A stretch of DNA of 64,000 nucleotides, from assembly GCF_018131005.1 (NCBI RefSeq), contig NZ_JAFCJK010000001.1, positions 1 through 64,000 of the forward strand, in the 5' to 3' direction. A program made the position numbers and the translations under genes. The notes beneath the pieces were generated by a model. It was not told the DNA's origin and did not search any database. It was given only the letters and a program-made list of their open reading frames with translations. Each line of letters starts with the position of its first letter. Position 1 is the first letter of the stretch. Positions 62,753 through 64,000 of this stretch are shown piece after piece. This DNA is from Bradyrhizobium lablabi. Lineage in GTDB: Bacteria; Pseudomonadota; Alphaproteobacteria; Rhizobiales; Xanthobacteraceae.

Positions 62753-63531
62753 AGCCGCGCGCCCCGCTCGCCATCGCTGGCCTCTTGGCCACCATGCTTG
62801 CGACGACGCCCGTTCATGCCGAGCGGCTGATCGTCTCAGTTTCCAACCACCGCGTCACGGTGACGCCGAATTATTCGGGCGGCGAACTCGTGCTGTTCGG
62901 GTCGGTCGAGAAGGACGCCCGGACGCCGCCCAATCGTGACAGTTACGACCTTGTCGTCACCGTCAGCGGGCCGCGCGCCGACATGGTGACGCGGCGCAAG
63001 GAGCGCAAGTTCGGCATTTGGATCAACACCGACTACCGGCAGTTCCTGCAGGTGCCGGGCTATCTCGCGCTGTTCTCGAACCGTCCGTTCGACCAGATCG
63101 CCTCGCCCGAGGTGCAGCGGCGTCAGCAGCTCGGGCTCAACAACGTGCTGCTGATGCAGCGCGTCGGTCCCGACTATGCCGACGTGGTCCCGAACGACGC
63201 GTTCCGCAGCGCCTTCGTGCGGCTGCGCTCCGAGCGCGGGCTCTATCGCGAGGCGACGTCTGCCGTGACCTTCCTGACGCCGACCCTGTTCCGCACCGGC
63301 ATTCCGCTGCCGGCCGATGTGCCGATCGGCACCTACAATGTCGAGATCAAGCTGTTCGCCGACGGCGCCCTGGTGACCAGGACCGACACCGCGTTTGAGA
63401 TCGTCAAGGTCGGCTTCGAACAGTTCGTCGCCACCACCGCGCGGCAGAACGGATTTGTCTACGGCCTCGTCACCGCGGCCATGGCGCTGATGACCGGCTG
63501 GATGGCTTCGATCGTGTTCCGCAAGGATTGA
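62749..63531 (+). CDS. TIGR02186 family protein (TauE/SafE partner)
   Basis: A 260-residue protein with a signal peptide (PLAIAGLLATMLATTPVHAE), a periplasmic beta-rich domain (ERLIVSVSNHRVTVTPNYSG, GSVEKDARTPPNRDSYDLVV, RRKERKFGIWINTDYRQFLQ, and PADVPIGTYNVEIKLFADGA) and one C-terminal membrane helix (GLVTAAMALMTGWMASIVFR). It matches the TIGR02186 family of alphaproteobacteria, regularly encoded next to a TauE/SafE permease as here. Its function is unknown; from topology it could be a periplasmic partner of the permease. The start codon overlaps the permease stop. Confidence 0.9.
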   Translation: MKPRAPLAIAGLLATMLATTPVHAERLIVSVSNHRVTVTPNYSGGELVLFGSVEKDARTPPNRDSYDLVVTVSGPRADMVTRRKERKFGIWINTDYRQFLQVPGYLALFSNRPFDQIASPEVQRRQQLGLNNVLLMQRVGPDYADVVPNDAFRSAFVRLRSERGLYREATSAVTFLTPTLFRTGIPLPADVPIGTYNVEIKLFADGALVTRTDTAFEIVKVGFEQFVATTARQNGFVYGLVTAAMALMTGWMASIVFRKD

Positions 63532-63537
63532 CGCAGT

Positions 63538-63563
63538 CCTCATGGTGAGGAGCCGCAAAGCGG
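63538..63563. repeat. Truncated copy of the CCTCATGG repeat
   Basis: CCTCATGGTGAGGAG followed by the hairpin CCGC-AAA-GCGG (63553-63563); the closing CCATGAGG arm seen at 44779-44822 is missing. It lies between the convergent stops of the TIGR02186 gene (63531) and the Nramp gene (63574), where it may end transcription. Confidence 0.6.
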
Positions 63564-63573
63564 TGGCCGTGAC

Positions 63574-64000
63574 TCACAGCAAGAATCCTACCCCCATCGC
63601 GAGCACGCTGACGAGCATTACGCCGGTGGAGAGCCAGCCGAGCCAGTAGAGCGGCCCGCCGATCACGAAGCGGCCCATCACGTCCCGCTGGCGCGCCATG
63701 ACCATCAACAGCACCATGACGGGGACGGCGAGCACGCCGTTGACGACCGCACTCCAGAACAGCGCCGAGATTGGATCGATCGGCGTGAAGTTGAGCCCGA
63801 TCCCGATCGCGCCCGACAGCGCCAGCACCGAATAGAACGCGATCGCCTCCTTTGGCTTGCGCGCGAGTCCGACCGGCCATTGCCGTCCCTCGCCCACCGC
63901 ATAGGCGGTCGCGCCCGCCAGCACCGGAATCGCCAGCAGGCCGGTGCCGATGATGCCGAGTGCGAAGATCACTTCCGCGAACGGGCCGGCGATCGGGCGC
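63574..64000 (-). CDS. Nramp-family divalent metal transporter, C-terminal part (cut by window end)
   Basis: The last 141 codons of a membrane transporter whose start lies beyond 64000. The frame is open to the window edge (first readable residues RPIAGPFAEVIFALGIIGTG). It continues with LLAIPVLAGATAYAVGEGRQ, a loop GLARKPKEAIAFYS, and three more helices (LALSGAIGIGLNF, AVVNGVLAVPVMVLLMVMAR, WLGWLSTGVMLVSVLAMGVG). The AVVNGVLAVP string and the G-I-I-G-T-G-L-L-A-I-P-V helix are typical of TM8-TM10 of Nramp (MntH-like) proteins, which import Mn or Fe with protons. The metal-binding TM1/TM6 are outside the window. Confidence 0.85.
   Translation of the reverse strand, partial: RPIAGPFAEVIFALGIIGTGLLAIPVLAGATAYAVGEGRQWPVGLARKPKEAIAFYSVLALSGAIGIGLNFTPIDPISALFWSAVVNGVLAVPVMVLLMVMARQRDVMGRFVIGGPLYWLGWLSTGVMLVSVLAMGVGFLL

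Overview
The window is about 64 kb of a GC-rich alphaproteobacterial chromosome, most likely Bradyrhizobium or a very close relative. The evidence is a 409-residue HemA matching the Bradyrhizobium protein as I remember it, an F0 operon of the form atpI-a-c-b'-b, an aa3 oxidase cluster in the order ctaC-ctaD-ctaB-coxF-ctaG-ctaE-DUF983-surf1, a PodJ-like polarity protein, and several intergenic palindromes that I recognise from Bradyrhizobium and Rhodopseudomonas genomes. Most genes belong to the core genome. There are two accessory segments.

Layout. (1) 1-2639 is one end of an integrated element: small unknown genes, an Arc-type repressor-like protein, an excisionase-like HTH protein and a tyrosine recombinase, ending exactly at a 50-base copy of the 3' part of tRNA-Thr(GGU), which is the attachment site. 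(2) 2.8-10.3 kb: small membrane protein and HTH protein facing away from each other over a perfect palindrome, outer-membrane beta-barrel, chemoreceptor, acyltransferase, metallo-beta-lactamase-fold hydrolase, and hemA with a perfect FixK/FNR-type box. (3) 10.4-16.8 kb: a hybrid histidine kinase with a sodium/solute-symporter-like sensor part, a LuxR-type response regulator, and a divergent MHS-family transporter that probably form one sensing and uptake unit. (4) 16.8-18.6 kb: YjbQ, a secreted coiled-coil protein and a DsbA-like isomerase. (5) 18.8-21.5 kb: F0 ATP synthase operon with promoter and terminator. (6) 21.5-25.7 kb: envelope protein, GNAT, M16 peptidase, thrC.

(7) 25.7-32.8 kb is a second accessory block: repeat sequence, Tat-exported sulfatase, cupin, AraC regulator, class III cyclase with TPRs, bordered by repeat remnants. 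It separates thrC from the cytochrome oxidase cluster, which I infer were once neighbours. (8) 32.8-40.7 kb: CAP protein, VOC protein, then the cytochrome oxidase structural and assembly genes with hairpins at three cistron junctions. (9) 41.2-47.2 kb: IalB, TlpA-like thioredoxin, tldD, lepB, YjbR-type protein, DUF4239, PAN-domain protein. (10) 47.4-50.2 kb: gshA, a MarR regulator and a glutathione S-transferase sharing a promoter region with two identical-architecture palindromes. (11) 50.3-57 kb: fatty-acid beta-oxidation genes (fadJ-like, thiolase, acyl-CoA dehydrogenase), an NTF2-like protein and a divergent PadR regulator with its own palindrome. (12) 57.2-64 kb: PodJ-like protein, a membrane-anchored ClpP-like protein, TauE/SafE permease with TIGR02186 partner, and the C-terminal part of an Nramp transporter cut by the window end.

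I found no rRNA, no complete tRNA, no CRISPR array and no obvious defence system. The most useful leads are regulatory (FixK box at hemA, MarR and PadR operators, the CRP-like palindrome), the element boundary at tRNA-Thr, the symporter-kinase/transporter locus with an unusual periplasmic insertion in the transporter, and the PodJ plus ClpP-like pair.
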